DNA of 64,000 nt from Morinoia aosen (lineage: Eukaryota > Arthropoda > Malacostraca > Amphipoda > Talitridae). Positions 1 to 13,560 of this stretch are shown piece by piece (position 1 is the first letter of the stretch; each line of letters opens with the position of its first letter). The notes under the pieces are model-generated. The model saw only the letters and a program-made list of their open reading frames with translations. It was not told the origin of the DNA and made no database searches. A program made the translations under genes and the position numbers. The DNA is taken from positions 43,802,859-43,866,858 of the forward strand of contig CM059575.1 in the NCBI GenBank assembly GCA_030386875.1, given 5' to 3'.

Positions 1-2305
1 AGGCAAACGTTTCGAGCAACTGGCTCGCCATTAATACAAATTTTCTGAAAAGAACATATACAAGATGGATTTGACCAAGTATACATGAAATAAACACGGA
101 AGTAAAAAATACTACTAAAATCAAGAGGAAACTATGAATTCAAAGTTTTCAATCAGTAACCGAAAAACTTTATTCAAATTCGACCGAATTACCTCTTCGG
201 TAATGAAGTTTCAACTTGGGCTTAAATTCAATTTACAGCCACCATGAATGATGAAAATTGTAAGAGTACTTCATTTACATCTAGAGATGGTATACTTTTC
301 CTTTGTGATTGTTTTTAGTCGTATCTGTTCAATGTACTGTAGCTACATTTGCCTTAAGTCTCACACAGGCAAAACTTGAGCAAGACTAGTTAAATATAAT
401 CGGATTAAATGCACGTAATCTTGCGTTGTGTACACACGATTGTATTATCACCATTGTGTGCATCTCATGGTTTTAATTTAGAGCTGCGTACAACCCTTCT
501 TTCCAGCTTTCAGTAGAAAAATATTTAGAAAATTATTTTCTAAACAATCACGTGTGAGGACTTCATGGCTTTTGAAAACTACGAAAATTAGATGCACGCT
601 AAGCCATGCGCTCCTTCCCAGGAAATAAGCAGCGCGTTAGCTGCCCTCGTGCGGCTTTTTAAGTTTCTTTATCAGAACCATCGATTTCAATAACAAATGA
701 CTCAGTGGTTTGACGCGTATTGCTAATAAAATTATTCTGTTTAAGTCTAGCAAAAGTTATGATTATATTATGTATGTGTGAAAACAGATCTAAATCGAAC
801 TAAGTAAAAAAAAGAATATCTGATATCGAATCTACAGCAATCACTGCTACAGAGTGGTTTCAGACTTAGGAAATATGCGTCAAACTCAGGAGATATGTCA
901 CAAGAAATAAATCGCTGTGAATCACTTCAGTTGAATGCAGTTGTCACTGCGCTCCGTAGTTATACAATCTACAAGCTGCCTCTAATACGTAGATGAGATA
1001 AGATAGAGTCTGTTTACTTTCCCTTCGCCAGCGTTCAGTGGCCTGTATGCAAGCCAATATTTCCGATGTTTTGATGTTCTATTAATTTACCTTGTATAAT
1101 TAGATTAGTTCATGGGATCGCATTGATTTATGATGTTATGAATTAGTCACTGAATGCTTAGAATTTATTATTCATGCTATATATTTTTTGTTCTTTGATC
1201 AATTCTACAATAATTTTCAATTTTATTGCAATACTGATGTGCTTATAAGGCAATTATGAACCAAGATTGAACCTTGCTCTTCATGAAACATTTTTCTCTG
1301 TTTCCTCGCAATGTATTGCGAGGGAATTACTATTATTGACCTCTAAGGAGATCCTCAGGAAAATAGAGCCTTCAGCTGTTCATGAATGGGGGCGCCAGGT
1401 GTAGGGAGTCCTAAATATATGTTTGTATGTCTAGCAATACATACTGAGAACCAAATACCCTTTAAAAATCCCGTCGACACCTGGTCACATGAGAGCAGTT
1501 ATTTAGGCCCGCGCAGTGCAGTATCGTTCGCGTGACGCTAGTTGCCGCAGCTCTTCGCAAACTCGCAGGAGGCGCCCGAATCTACAGAGGGGCTACGCAA
1601 AACTATGCACTTCACTCGGAACATTGGCGGTGCAGGCAGCTACTGCGGTAAAGTGGGCATTTACTACGGTAAAGTGGGCATTTACTTCACCCTCTGGGAA
1701 GTCCTTGCGCTGCCGCTGCGTGGAGCCGAGGCGGCCTAGCCACGTCAATGATGCGCTGATTCAGGTAGAGCTCGATCAGTTCCCCGGCGCCTTAAAACCT
1801 CCCTTCAGTAAGGAATAGGAGAGAACTCCCTTAAATATCTACGTAGTACAAATGCAGGTTGGGTATGAACGGACGCTCAAAAGCAATTTATCGCCAAAAA
1901 TTTCAATTTATCATGAATATGAAATTAAAAAAAGAGTTCTCGATGTCTTCGAATCAGTTTTGTCAAACCGGTATTATAAGCTGCTAGCCTTGAATACTAT
2001 TTGAAATAAGGAACATATGCATGCGATACTAGTTAATTTTAAACGCAACACTCGTAGGTGACTGAGTTAAAAACTATACGAAGTTTTCGGTGCTCGCCTT
2101 TGGCGAATTAATTTGGGCATGAAATTATTCAAGAATCCATTTTTACTAACCATGCGACCCAATAATATTGGAATTTTTCGAGCATTCGACTAGTATAAAT
2201 AGTAGCAAGTATTACGATTGTTATAATAATGTTGTGAAATTTAAAAACTCTAATCAGTGTACAATAGAAACAAGCGGATATCGAGAGAAAAATTTTTGCT
2301 TTCGC

Positions 2306-2391
<86 letters not shown>

Positions 2392-4132
2392 GACTCTTAC
2401 AAGACTTGTTCTTTTGCTAATTTCATAATTTTCGCTTTGAAAAGTATTTATTAGAATTAAATTGAAATATAACTTCCCTGATCTGACTTGCACATTTCCT
2501 TTACCACTTTTCGGCAGCAGGTTAGCTGCTGCTCGCCAGATATAGTCATGGACACAAGTCATTGAACATCGGATCCGCGATCTCGCTCAGAAATTTAGAG
2601 TGTAAATAGAAATATCAACAAAGCCACAAAATTTTTATTCATTGATATCTATTTGTACCGTTAAACTGCGAATTTCATTACAGTTGTAGGAATATTTTTC
2701 TCATTTACATTTCTTATTGAGAAACGTGTATTTAATTTTAGTGAGATACACACAGTCAGCACGTGATATTACAGTGCGTTGGTTTGAGATTGCGTGCACG
2801 AAGGGAATGCCTAAGCCTCTTGGAAAGAAATGGAGAGCGATGGAAAATAAAGGTCTTCACAGATAAACAAGTACGGGCAAAGGAAAGGAGTTAAATACGA
2901 TTTGGCCGTTTTGAGGACAAGTAACGACAGGTGTACGAGATTCTGAAGGAGACTCATGGAAAATCATGACAATGGATTAAGGCACCAATGCAGGCACTGA
3001 AGAAATAAATGAGGACACCTCTGTCTCAAATATATATTCCCTTTCTAAGCAATGTAATTCTCCGGAGAATCGAAGCCCGTTGTAAATTTTGCGGCGAAGT
3101 CCCAAAAGGACGTTTCGATAAATCAAGAACAGATTGTTCGAGTGGAGTATTCGGATGCGTCTTATTTTAATGTATCTTTGCCCAGTACGCCAGAAAACAA
3201 GAGGAGAGTCATCAAAGTACTTTTTTCAGGCACGGCTGTAGGCCTTCTCCCCTAGGCGTGCTTGCCTTCCCCGAAAAAGTGGCCTAGCCTACTTCGGCTG
3301 TTACTGTCCCAAGATCATTCCAGCAGAGCAAAAAGATATTAATTTCGTCTCTGTGTATGAAAAGATGTTAACATAAATTTAAATATTTATCTACTTGATT
3401 TTAACCTTAAAATCTTCTAAGATTTCAAATAAATTCTTTCCCTAGGAAAAATAAAGTGGTAATGATTAACACGGATATCGATGTCAGGCATCACCTTTGT
3501 ATGCGATTGACGGTTACGAAAGAAAGCTAGGGATTCGGTAAACTTGGCCAGACGCTGTACTTTGCTATCAATTTTTCTAATTCAAGGGCTTGAGGAATTC
3601 AAAATGACGAAGGCGTAGGTAAGTGAAATTACTGGTACAATGGAAGCCAGTAGAGCAGGCAACAGTAGAGATGTAGGTCGAGAACTTACTAATGAAAACT
3701 TTTTTGAACGGTCGAGAAGATCAAGCTGGAGGCTCACATAACTAAGGCCGAATCATAAGACGGTCTCGTGTTATGTAGGTTCAATACGACGAAAAAAAAG
3801 TGTGTGAAGTAGCCTTATCTTTTTAACTCATTTGCTCCAATGATAAAATGAAGACATCAACACTGATGATATTTGCACGAAGAGACGCGACTGCAATTTT
3901 TCCACCGATCAAATTGTTCAATCGGATAGCGCAAGCTAACGTCAGACCCATACAAGCTCGTAACAGAAATAATCCTACGAAACTAATGTTTCCATACTCT
4001 TATTAGACAGGAAAAGTATCATTGGTACTCTTGATACTGATGAAATTCCGGTCCTAACACAAAATATCTTCGCATTTTTCAAAACCTGGTTAGCTTCATT
4101 TCCCGGGAAATCATTGATAGATTGGAGCTAAC
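1..4132. other. AT-rich non-coding DNA
   Basis: No open frame here resembles a known protein, and no RNA gene is visible. It contains the AT microsatellite at about 2309-2390 and one GC-richer patch at about 1500-1810. That patch yields overlapping ORFs of 65-100 codons in two frames without domain resemblance, so they are not called. Confidence 0.5.
2309..2390. repeat. (AT)n microsatellite
   Basis: About 80 bp of alternating AT, broken once near 2373 by a C. The short ORFs through it, which encode runs of Tyr-Ile on both strands, come from the dinucleotide repeat and are not genes. Confidence 0.95.
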
Positions 4133-4136
4133 TTAA

Positions 4137-4358
4137 CACATTGACTGCGATACGACCCACCGGTGGGTCGTGGTTAGGTTTTTCCTGCTGCGAAACGACC
4201 CATCGATGGGTCGTTTTGAAAAATTCTAACAACCTTTCTAAAGTAATGGTATTTAACAGGCCCGGTTAATGTTTGATATTTACAGATTTGGTTATCACTT
4301 TTGACTTTAAATTTCATTTGAATATTGAACTTCTGTTTAACCTATCGCAGTTAACGTG
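4137..4358. mobile_element. piggyBac-type MITE with TTAA target duplication
   Basis: A 222-bp non-autonomous element flanked by TTAA at 4133-4136 and 4359-4362. The ends are inverted: the left starts CACATTGACTGCGATA and the right, read on the minus strand, starts CACGTTAACTGCGATA, 14 of 16 matching. Inside the left half are two perfect palindromes, 18 bp at 4153-4170 and 24 bp at 4193-4216, both built from the half-site CGACCCA. There is no ORF of note. TTAA duplication is the hallmark of piggyBac transposases, so mobilisation in trans by a piggyBac-like enzyme is inferred. The tetranucleotide alone could occur by chance, but together with the inverted ends it makes a good case. Confidence 0.8.
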
Positions 4359-4362
4359 TTAA

Positions 4363-7300
4363 TTTTCCTCTTCGATTTAGTACAAATGGTGGAGAAGTTC
4401 TGGCCAATATAGTGTGATGTTACAATTTCTCTGAGCTGGCGTGAGGTGCAGGAGGTATTGGTATGTGTTACCTGTATCTGCAGGTTTCAGCTGTATTATT
4501 GTTTTGTCATATCAATATGGGTCAGTATCAAGGGTTTTACGATGTTTCTTCTGCGTTGGGCGAGGAGTACGAGCATGTTGCACGTACCTCAGGAGGGGTT
4601 AGGCTGTATAAGTTTGGCAATAATTTGAGTTAAGAGCAAAGTTAGACCAGCCTATGTAAAGGAAGGCCATCTCAGTATTATGACTGAGTTTTGGGTAAGT
4701 CTCAACGAGACCAAGGTTGGATGTGCTTCTACGGTATCGATTTCAAGCGGGATGATAAAACAGCATTCGAAAACAGTGTGAATGTTTGGAGTATTGTTCC
4801 TTTCACGGGTGTTATAATTTTGTAATATAATTCATTATTAAGGGAATTATGAGTATCATCAGAAAATTGACAAGTAAAAGTATAACGTTCACACATCTGA
4901 CGCATGGTCATTGACTCAAGATAAAACTACCATAAAGCGTTCGAACGCGTAACTTTCGCTTAATGATTCGTTACATATCCAGTTTTTAATAGTCAAACGT
5001 GGAAAATGCGCGAATATCCACCAGGAAAACAAATTGGTGATTGGTGTGTGTGAGGTACAAAATTTGTTGGTAGTGCGAGTGTTCGTAATATTATACATGA
5101 AATAGTGAGGGAAATGAAAAGTTATTCATGTTTTCAATATTAGTATATAGTGTATGGAGTACGTTGATGTAATCACTCTTGTTCAGAGCGACTGCGATAG
5201 GAGAACATTAGTCAACAAAATTCAAAGCAAAATTTTCAGTTTGTCTTTCAAATTTCCTTTCTTTCACTTTGCATTTATCCATTCCTGATGATTATGTAAC
5301 GCCATGAGGGAAAATTAAACATGGTCGCATAAAACGTTTATATTGGTGAAAATTTAAAAGATTGATTTTCCGAAAACATTTATAGGATCACAAGTACGAC
5401 ACAAAAACAACCTTTTTTCTAATTAATCTTCAATGTTCTTAGCACCGTGGGGCAAAAAGCTACGACGCTTCTTTGGATAGCCATTAGAAGCGGAACTATT
5501 TGGCCAAACCTGAAAATAATTTAATGAACCAAAGTTCGTTAAGTTACTTAAGTTAAGTATATTAGACAGAAACGCTAAATTAAGTCTGAGGAAATGAATA
5601 GCTTGAAAGCAAAATGACCGTTTATTCATTCAAAGTATTGTTTACATGCCGGTTGTCTTATGGCTCAAATTGTATTGCCCATTATCCATGACGAAGAATA
5701 AAACTTAGAATCGATATTTTATTTTGTTATTCTTGTTTTTTCAATCATCTATTTAATTTCCCGTCATTTTAATTTGTGTGCTAATTCGTGAATTTGTGAG
5801 AAAATAAGATTCAACGCAATTAGTTTACAGTGATTCTTCTTTGCTCCTTCCATCTTCATGATCCATGACGGCTTATATTTTTTGCACAAGAAATTTTCTT
5901 TACTCATGAAGCGGTATTTTATTTGCAACGGATTTCACTATCCCATCTGTTCCTGATTTACCAGTCGCGCGCATTAGCTATTGATCATATTGTGCTGCTG
6001 GGCCAAAGCTGCTTATTTCACGCAATCCCAGCCCAAGCCTGCTGTGGTGGTCCAGCCTGGCCTGGGTACATGCTGCTCTGCCCTAATTGCATCCGCCACT
6101 GCAATCTCCCTACAAGCTCCACTCGATATTCCTACCCAGCATCAAATAGATTTTTTACAAAATCAGACTTCCCAGCGTCTCAAAATACCCTGAAACGACC
6201 TTTCAGTGAATGACTTATTCAAAATATTTTCTTCTGTGAAGTTGTGGCTGAGAATAGATTTAAATATATTACCATTTAACGAGCGGAGGCTAATGTATGA
6301 GCGACGAATAACAATGAGCTAACACAATATCTCTCTTTGCCGGCACAGCTGAGCTCTCTCTGGTGAACAACCGCCCTCATGATGCACTTGAACGGAGTTA
6401 ATTACGCGAATGCAGATAACTTACCTCCAAATCTGATACCTACAAGGTTTGTGCAGGAATTATGTCATACAAGCATTTTGACCAAGATCGAAGTTTAGTG
6501 ACGTAACGCAAGTTCTAACAATTTTTTCAGCTGTAAATATAGTTGCACCTGTTCAGAAACTAATGTCTAACTGATAACTTCCTCAATGAACCGGTTGGAA
6601 TTTCACTTTGCCTCGTATAAAAATTAATTGGTCATTGTATATAATTCACTCATTGGACTTCTACATTTTTCTAGTAATAAGGACATTTCTCTCCCGCGTC
6701 ATATCTATTTCCGGAGGAAGACAGCTGCGCTTTATTCATCACAAGTTTATCATATTTTTCGGTAGTCATTGCGTTCAGAAACTCTCACTGGTTCTCGACG
6801 ATGCTACATTTTTCACGAATTTAACTAGTAGAGAATATGACTTAGAGTAAGCGTAAAATTTGAGGATCTTAATTTAAAGTAATTCCGGACAACAAAAATT
6901 ATGAGAGCATGAGCCATAGCGTAGAACAATTTGGATGGAAGCATTGCGTATAAATCTCGTTGAAAGTTCATAATACTTCTCACAACAAATTGACTGACAC
7001 TGACTGTTAAAACGGCAAGTATTTGCAATCTGCAGCAGCTCTCGCAATCTGAACTTGACATTCACGCGCACACTACCAACCTGGGCGGCGCAGAAGAATT
7101 GTTTGCCAGCTGATGTATGCCCTTGCTCAGGAAGTCTGGCCTCTAACAGTCTTAAAAGGAGCATTTTTTTCATTGGGTTTCACCATGGAGGTCCAGAGAA
7201 GGTCTTTGAAGAGCAATACTGCAGTTAATTGCCCGTGGCTACCAGAGCGTGAAACTTTCAGCGCTCGGCCGCCGTTGCCCTTCTGCGCCCAGCGCGACTA

Positions 7301-10300
7301 CTGTGCTGTGTTAGATTAGCTAAGATTCTGCTGTCCATCTGATGTCAGATTAATATTATTTTCTTCACACTTGGTGAGGGAATTTGAAGATTTTTACTGC
7401 TCGTAAGAAGTGTTTTTTGTTATTTTTCATTTAAATGAAGTAGTGACATTCATCTCTGGAAGAAGTTAAATATGGCACAGAGTGAGGGTGGAATGGACTA
7501 GCGGCAAAAGAAATTTTACGTGTGGAGAATAGGAAAACGTTGAAGGTCACTCATCAGCTTATAGCAGCACTCAGAGAACTGCAACTTTGCAGCACAGGTC
7601 ATTGAAACAAAAAATATTAATTATCTAAGTTTATTGTTATCCAAGGTTTTTTCATGAAAATTATCCGTTCGTTGTTTAAGGAAACTTCTGACATTATTGC
7701 CGATCGTTTCGATCAGATTCGTCTCTATTGGCTCACACATCGTAATTATTCATGCTCAATTATCGCCGTCTATGAACCGTGAAGGCACCGATTAAATTGA
7801 TTTTCAGAGCTTACAGAAGACGCCACCTGAGAAGTACATGGCAGTTAAACTACCATCAGTAGTCGCAGGATCGCACTGACATCATCTCTCAAATCCTCGT
7901 ATTTTTACCATACTGTCGCCGTAATATCGCTGTATTTCCGCCGCAAATCTGCAGTGGATGTCGCGAATTTCGTTCAGCGCACCAGCGTGTGGTTGTGTTG
8001 TCATCGCTAAAATTAGCCACAAATGTGCTAAAGGTAATTTTGGCCTGGTTGTTTGCATTTTACTAGCTGTTTCTTATTATAGATATACTATCATTAACAT
8101 TGACATTCAGAAAAAAATTTTCCCCAGGCTGCCAAAAATTCCATGAGAAATGAACGTAAGAAATTTATTCGTATACTTTTGATCTACATTTCTTCTTATG
8201 AAATAGATTCAATAAAATATTTTACATATATACTTGAAAACATAATATTCCAAATGATTCAAATTAATAAAACATCGACAATCCAATCCATTTGAGTAGC
8301 TCAAATGTTTTTAAAAAATACGAACATTTTGCTCCAGCATCTACTATATTGGAGATTTTTGGGTTGTGATTGCTCAAAAATCATTTGAGCGTGATCAAAA
8401 TCATTTTTATTTAGTTTCATTCAAGTGTATCGTTCTAGGGAAAAAATTCGGAAATTTCGTTCGAACTTGGCTAGGACTACATGAGAAAATTTGATGGAGT
8501 TGAGCGAGGATCAGGAGCGGGTGTGACTATGTCCAGATGGCGAGCGTGGAGCTGCTCAACAACAAGACATCAAGCGAGGTATTGATGAAATATCTCCACC
8601 ATAATTGCGAATGGACTCCTACTGAAGACGAACCTTCATAGTCGGAGAAGAAGGTACCTACGTGGGTGACTTACTCTTACCTTCCCTTGGTAAACTTACT
8701 AGCACGATCAGGTCCGTTTTTTCTTAAATGGACTTTTAACTGAGTGTTTGCTTCCTCGTAAGGAAGTTTTTTATGCATCGTTAAACTCGAGCTTGATTAT
8801 ATTCGAAATTGATTTATGTGCTAAGTTGTATTCTAAGATCTCGAATGCGTTGTTTTAGGTCTTCCTGAATCGAAGTTATGTATTATGACTACTTCTTATT
8901 TTCTAGAACTCTTATGCTGTCGACATCTTGCAGCGTACGAAGTGTGCTTATAGTAATAAATTAGGCGGCCAAATTCTTCGACTGCGTATGATTATAACAG
9001 CTTGACATGATTGACTCATTTGATTAGATATCGATTATAAATCGTATCACATTTTCTTATTCTTTCGACACTTATAAAACTTTGAGAATCTCGCAATCGA
9101 ATAAATAAAAACTTGTTAATTTTTTAATATGAATCCAATAGATTATGGGCTTTTAAGCATGGAAAAAACGATGTAGAGAAATTATTGGTAGAGGAATAAG
9201 GAAAGAAAAACTTACTCCGCAAATCAGTTTGACACACGCGTGAAGAGTCCTCGCACAATGACGCGGGAATGAAATCACCCAAAATCGCGACATTTGTTTT
9301 GCACCGCACACAAAATAAACTGCGTGCATTCCACGGTAATCTGGCACGAAATAACGCATGTATGAATTAAAAAATGGGAGAGCTATTCACTCTGTCGTTG
9401 GAATGGAGTCTCACTTTGAAATAAATAAACACATTGCCCAAAGGAGGGATAGAATCGAATACATGAAACAGAATCATGATGCAATTTCTCACTTCACTGT
9501 GGTCTTAGGTTATTTAACAATATTCGTTCACTCGATATTCGGAACGTTTATCGGGTTAATGACTAAAGGAATTTATAAGAACTGATTGGATCTCAAAACT
9601 TCGAAATCGGCGAGGTGCAACTTAAAAAGATTAATCACATCACTTTTTAAAGTAAATTTCCGTAAGAAAGCATTGAATCCAATTTCCCTAAGTAAGCATT
9701 GAATCATTCCTAACTAGAATTGCTGGAGATGAGTAGAGACTAGCCTCAAACAGAGGAAGCAATTTTAGCGTTCGTAACGAAGCAAATTAGCTCCAAGAAA
9801 CAAGAAGTACGTCAGCCCGTCCCTGGAGCCTTACCTATTCTGAAAAACATGTTGATAAAAGTCCTGATTTGTTACCCGAAAGTGACATAGTCAAAGTTTA
9901 GATAGCGAATAAACAGAAGCAGATATTGTTTAAGCGTAGTACACACTTGGAGTCAGTTCGCTGTTCTACATTTTAATGCAATTCAAGCTGAGTTTCATGG
10001 CTGCTCCGTATAGTAAACTTACACACCCGCAAGCCACGCATGTGAAGGTAACAATAGCCCGCATATTGAGGTCGGAGCTGCTCGCTAGCGGCAGCTTGCT
10101 TCAAAATTCCACGTTCGAACGGAATGCCAGCGCCGTCGGCATGATGAGAGTAACATTGTACCTCTGATATCCCTCTTCCATTGAACCACTTTGAATCACC
10201 CTTCGTAATACTTCAAATTGCAAAAATTTCCAATGTCTAGCTCCTTTGTTAAGTCCCATCGTTCATACATTAGAAATAAATTTAGTGAAGACGAGTGTTT

Positions 10301-12938
10301 CAGGCGCGGTGCAACACGGCAGTTGGTGGTAATTTCATTTCCAGATGCAGTGAAGGTGTCTTCGTACGAATTGAGTAACATTATTCGTGAACGATCGATA
10401 TCAGTTAGGAATCGAAAACCAACTAAAAAACACTCTAATTTGAAATATCATACATCACATTGTGTTTTCGTAGAGCGCAGACGTTCAATAATTGTCGCGA
10501 GATTGTGAAAAACAATTTGCTTATCAGCGAGAGTTATCTGGCTTTACCTACAACGGTGTAATTGAGATGATGAGCACCACCATTCGACAACACGTAGTGA
10601 TAAGTACTCCAGGTCTCCTACCTCGTGATAACCTGGTGGTGACGAGTTTTGAGACCAAGTCTCGAGCACTTGTTATGGTGCTCCGAGACCTGATAACGGG
10701 ATGGTGGTGAGCATCTTGGGATCGGACGCTACATCATTTGTTCACCAACAAGCCCCTCACCCGCGCCTTCACTCAGCATGAACTAAAACTGGTCATAGAA
10801 TTACATGGTTTATCGGGCAGAGTAATTAAGATCACATAGCTCGCATTCCAACTCGACAAACTTGTACTCTCATAATCTGCTTTCGTCCGACTTAAAAACC
10901 ACCTTAACACACTCCGGGAATTTGAACAATGGCACCATCTGTTCACGTTTATTCTGTACGTCCTCCTTTGCTTCTATTTTCACTTCCTCTGCAATATTAT
11001 TTTAGTTAATGAAATAAATACGATCACAATATTCATTCAGTCTAAACATGAAGAATTGTAAAGTTTTAAGTACACATTTTCTACTACCAATTGATAGCTT
11101 GAACAAGCAAATTGGGCTCATAATTGCGATGCAGTTTATAAGTGCCCTTAAACTAGACATTCTAAGTGCTGTCGCAGCTCGGATTCGATCCGCCTGCTTT
11201 CAAAGAGTGTCTGTGCCAAATAAGATTTTTGCTCTTGCCCGGAGATTCAAGGGTTAATAGCCTTTTCTGCCTGTTAAAGGCCATGAAACATTAGTGCCTT
11301 CAGACGGAGCTAGCACTAATTTACCATCAGGCCTCGCACATTCAAGCCCATTCCTGCCCGAGGCTCTGTTTGCGTTCGTGAACAACCCGTCAACAGCGAG
11401 ATGTACGGCAAGATTTACGTGTGTTTTATACTTTTTCTTATAATTTTGCTAACGTTGAAGAGGAGAAATTCTTCAGAGGTGTCTTTGTGTTATTGAGCGA
11501 GTTCTAACCTCGGGCCTAGATCGACATACAGCTTCAGTCAAGCGACGTGTTTTTAATTAGCTGTCTCGAGGAATATGCAATACATAACGACTGAATACGG
11601 CTCATTTTTTGTCATAAATTAGAGAGTAACGCTGTTTATCCTCACGATTTAGTTATCTTTCATTATTTCAGAGACGAAAATTGGTGTACAAATTATTTTT
11701 TGTTTTATATGGCAAAGTACAGCTTAATTAGAATGAAATTCCGAAGCTCTAGAAGCAGCTTTTTGTGTGGGTGCGGAGATTACTACATAAAGATAACATT
11801 CTTTGCGTGAACTGTAATCTGTGATAAGAGAAGCACCTAAATTATTGCCATCAACTTTTATTAAGCGCTTCACCGAAAAGTGAAATGTCCTGTTTGTTAA
11901 AATTTCAGGCAGTTTCATTGCAAGTACGACTGATTTAATCAGAATTATCCGTCCTTTTCATCATGAAGTCCGTGCTTCTTGACCAGTTTTTGTTGCGTTG
12001 GTCTGCAGAGCAACAACGTCTTTCGACTGATTTGTTCCAAGTAAACTAAATCAGACAATCTTGAAATGCTTTAAGGTTTTGAGTCGCGAATACCAAAAAT
12101 ATCTTGCAAAGTTCAATCGATATTTGTGTTGTCGAACAAGCATTAATTGTAGCCAGGCAGAACTGAGTCATGGACGGATCTTTCCTACGTGGACGTGATC
12201 TTTGCAAATGAGTTTTATTTGTTAGCGTAGAATGCAGGTGAGCGCGGGGAGGTTCGTGTTTTCGTAAACAGTATTTGAGACGTTGAAGCCCAACTTGATC
12301 TAGCACGGAGTCATTCCATTGACTCGAGGTAACCCGGGAACGCTACGCAATAAGGTTAACCCAAGATGAACTTGGTATCATGGATGAACTGTTAGAAGAC
12401 TTTGTTTGCATATTCATTCGGCAATTTTGGCTACGGGAATATGTGCCTGGAACGAGGCAAATTTATTGAAATAACACTGCGTAGGGACTACCAGAAGTTA
12501 GAACATTCTCTGGTAATTTTTACCTAATGAAAATAAAGTCCACCATTAGTTCAGTGATAGAATCGCTGCACACGAATGCCGAAAACTTCAACGAATCTGA
12601 AAAATCCACCCAATTGTAAACCGTTGATAGACATTTAAAATAAAATAAGGTAGAGACGGCTATGGTAGCTTTCGTAAGGAACGATAGACTCCGCAGTGTC
12701 AAAAATTTTCAATAACCGTCTAGAGAAGCTGTATCGGAAATCATAAAGACAGAGGTTCACACACAAAAGAAGCTAGCAGTCGAATGAAGAATTTTGTTAC
12801 CGAGCTAAATGGAAGACGTTGATAAAAGATTTCTAACATAAATGCCAGGGTAAATTTGACAGTTTTTCAGAAAAAGGAAAAAGCGCTTGGTATACATAGA
12901 ATTTAATTTATTTCAAAGAAATTCAATAGGCAAGAAAA
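4363..12938. other. AT-rich non-coding DNA
   Basis: Only short, scattered ORFs with no recognisable domain are present. The local structures worth recording are an imperfect foldback at 10566-10717 and a GC-rich patch at about 7060-7320. I see no gene, RNA gene or clear transposon in the rest. Confidence 0.45.
10566..10717. repeat. imperfect foldback (possible MITE)
   Basis: The left end reads GATGATGAGCACCACCATTC. The right end, on the minus strand, reads AAGATGCTCACCACCATCCC, so a CACCACCAT core is shared in inverted orientation. Further inverted similarity (AGGTCTC, GTGATAA/GTTATCA) lies inside. No clear target-site duplication is seen, so identity as a MITE is only a possibility. Confidence 0.35.
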
Positions 12939-13283
12939 TTAAACTATCGTCGAAGACAATATATAACCGCCATAAGAGTGTATTGCAGCCTCAATCTGGG
13001 TCCGGAACTTGAAGCAAGCTGGCTTTACACTTTCCCTTGGAAGACCCTCAAAAACCATTTTAATTCTGTCGAATAACTGGTCTCTTGTAGCACTGGCACG
13101 GTAATTGGTATCTTTCTCAACAGCACCCCATACATAATAATCCATTGGGTTAAGGTCAGGGGAGTTTGGAGGACAAACATTGGGATTTGTGTGCATCACA
13201 TCACCCTCTGAGAAGACGCATCCAAAAACCATGACAGTTTGGGGAAATTTAGTCTCATCGTAGCCTCGTAGTCTCCCTTGCAA
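12939..13283 (-). pseudogene. mariner transposase remnant with internal deletion
   Basis: A 114-codon open frame matching the catalytic C-terminal half of a mariner transposase (DDE/D nuclease that cuts and rejoins DNA at the inverted repeats). Residues 12-30 (KFPQTVMVFGCVFSEGDVM) match the strand after the first catalytic Asp. Residues 38-52 (PPNSPDLNPMDYYVW) contain the third catalytic Asp, D48, in the mariner NP-x-D-Y context. The stretch expected between them, with the second Asp in an HDNAP/QDSAP-type motif, is absent: VM runs straight into HTNPNVCPP, implying a deletion of roughly 50-70 codons that kept the frame. The first Asp region is not found in frame upstream. It should be inactive. 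The ATG is simply the first in the open frame, not a natural start. Confidence 0.85.
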
Positions 13284-13560
13284 TTCTCTAGTTCATGCCG
13301 GATTGTTTTCACAGCGTTGAGGGTGCATTGAGCAGTGACCATAATCCCCTTATTTTGATGGCCGGCGCGAATCATTATGGTATAAGTTATTCTCTTCCGA
13401 GATTCAGGTGGCTCCTAGTCATCCATACTTGCTGACATCGCGTATATGAATGAAGAAGGGTTTAAACGTTAAACTCAAGCCTAGTTGGCATGAATAAATT
13501 TAAAAATATTGGAAAAAAACCTTTAATGTTATTCTGTCCAATTATTCCGAACACCCTGTA
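12939..13560 (-). mobile_element. truncated mariner-type (Tc1/mariner) element
   Basis: A minus-strand remnant. Its 5' terminal inverted repeat lies at about 13510-13560, beginning on the minus strand with TACAGGGTGTTCGGAATAAT, a typical mariner end next to a TA dinucleotide. No matching inverted repeat was found to the left of the coding remnant, so the 3' end looks truncated or badly decayed. Only about 277 bp separate the inverted repeat from the open frame. A mariner transposase is usually near 345 aa, so most of the N-terminal coding region is missing or degenerate. Confidence 0.8.

Noticed and set aside
2168-2562. ORFs encoding Tyr-Ile runs
   Set aside because: Translation of the AT microsatellite.
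5923-6213. Overlapping ORFs rich in Ala, Pro and Gln, a little like a cuticle-protein fragment
   Set aside because: Resemblance is only compositional, two frames are open at once, and no cuticle motif such as RR is present.
9358-9585. 75-codon ATG-started ORF with a hydrophobic C-terminal part
   Set aside because: No family recognised and no supporting context; it could be real but cannot be supported.
11165-11205. GGATTCGATCC, a possible tRNA B box
   Set aside because: Spacing does not match the Pol III B-box consensus and no cloverleaf or A box is found upstream.
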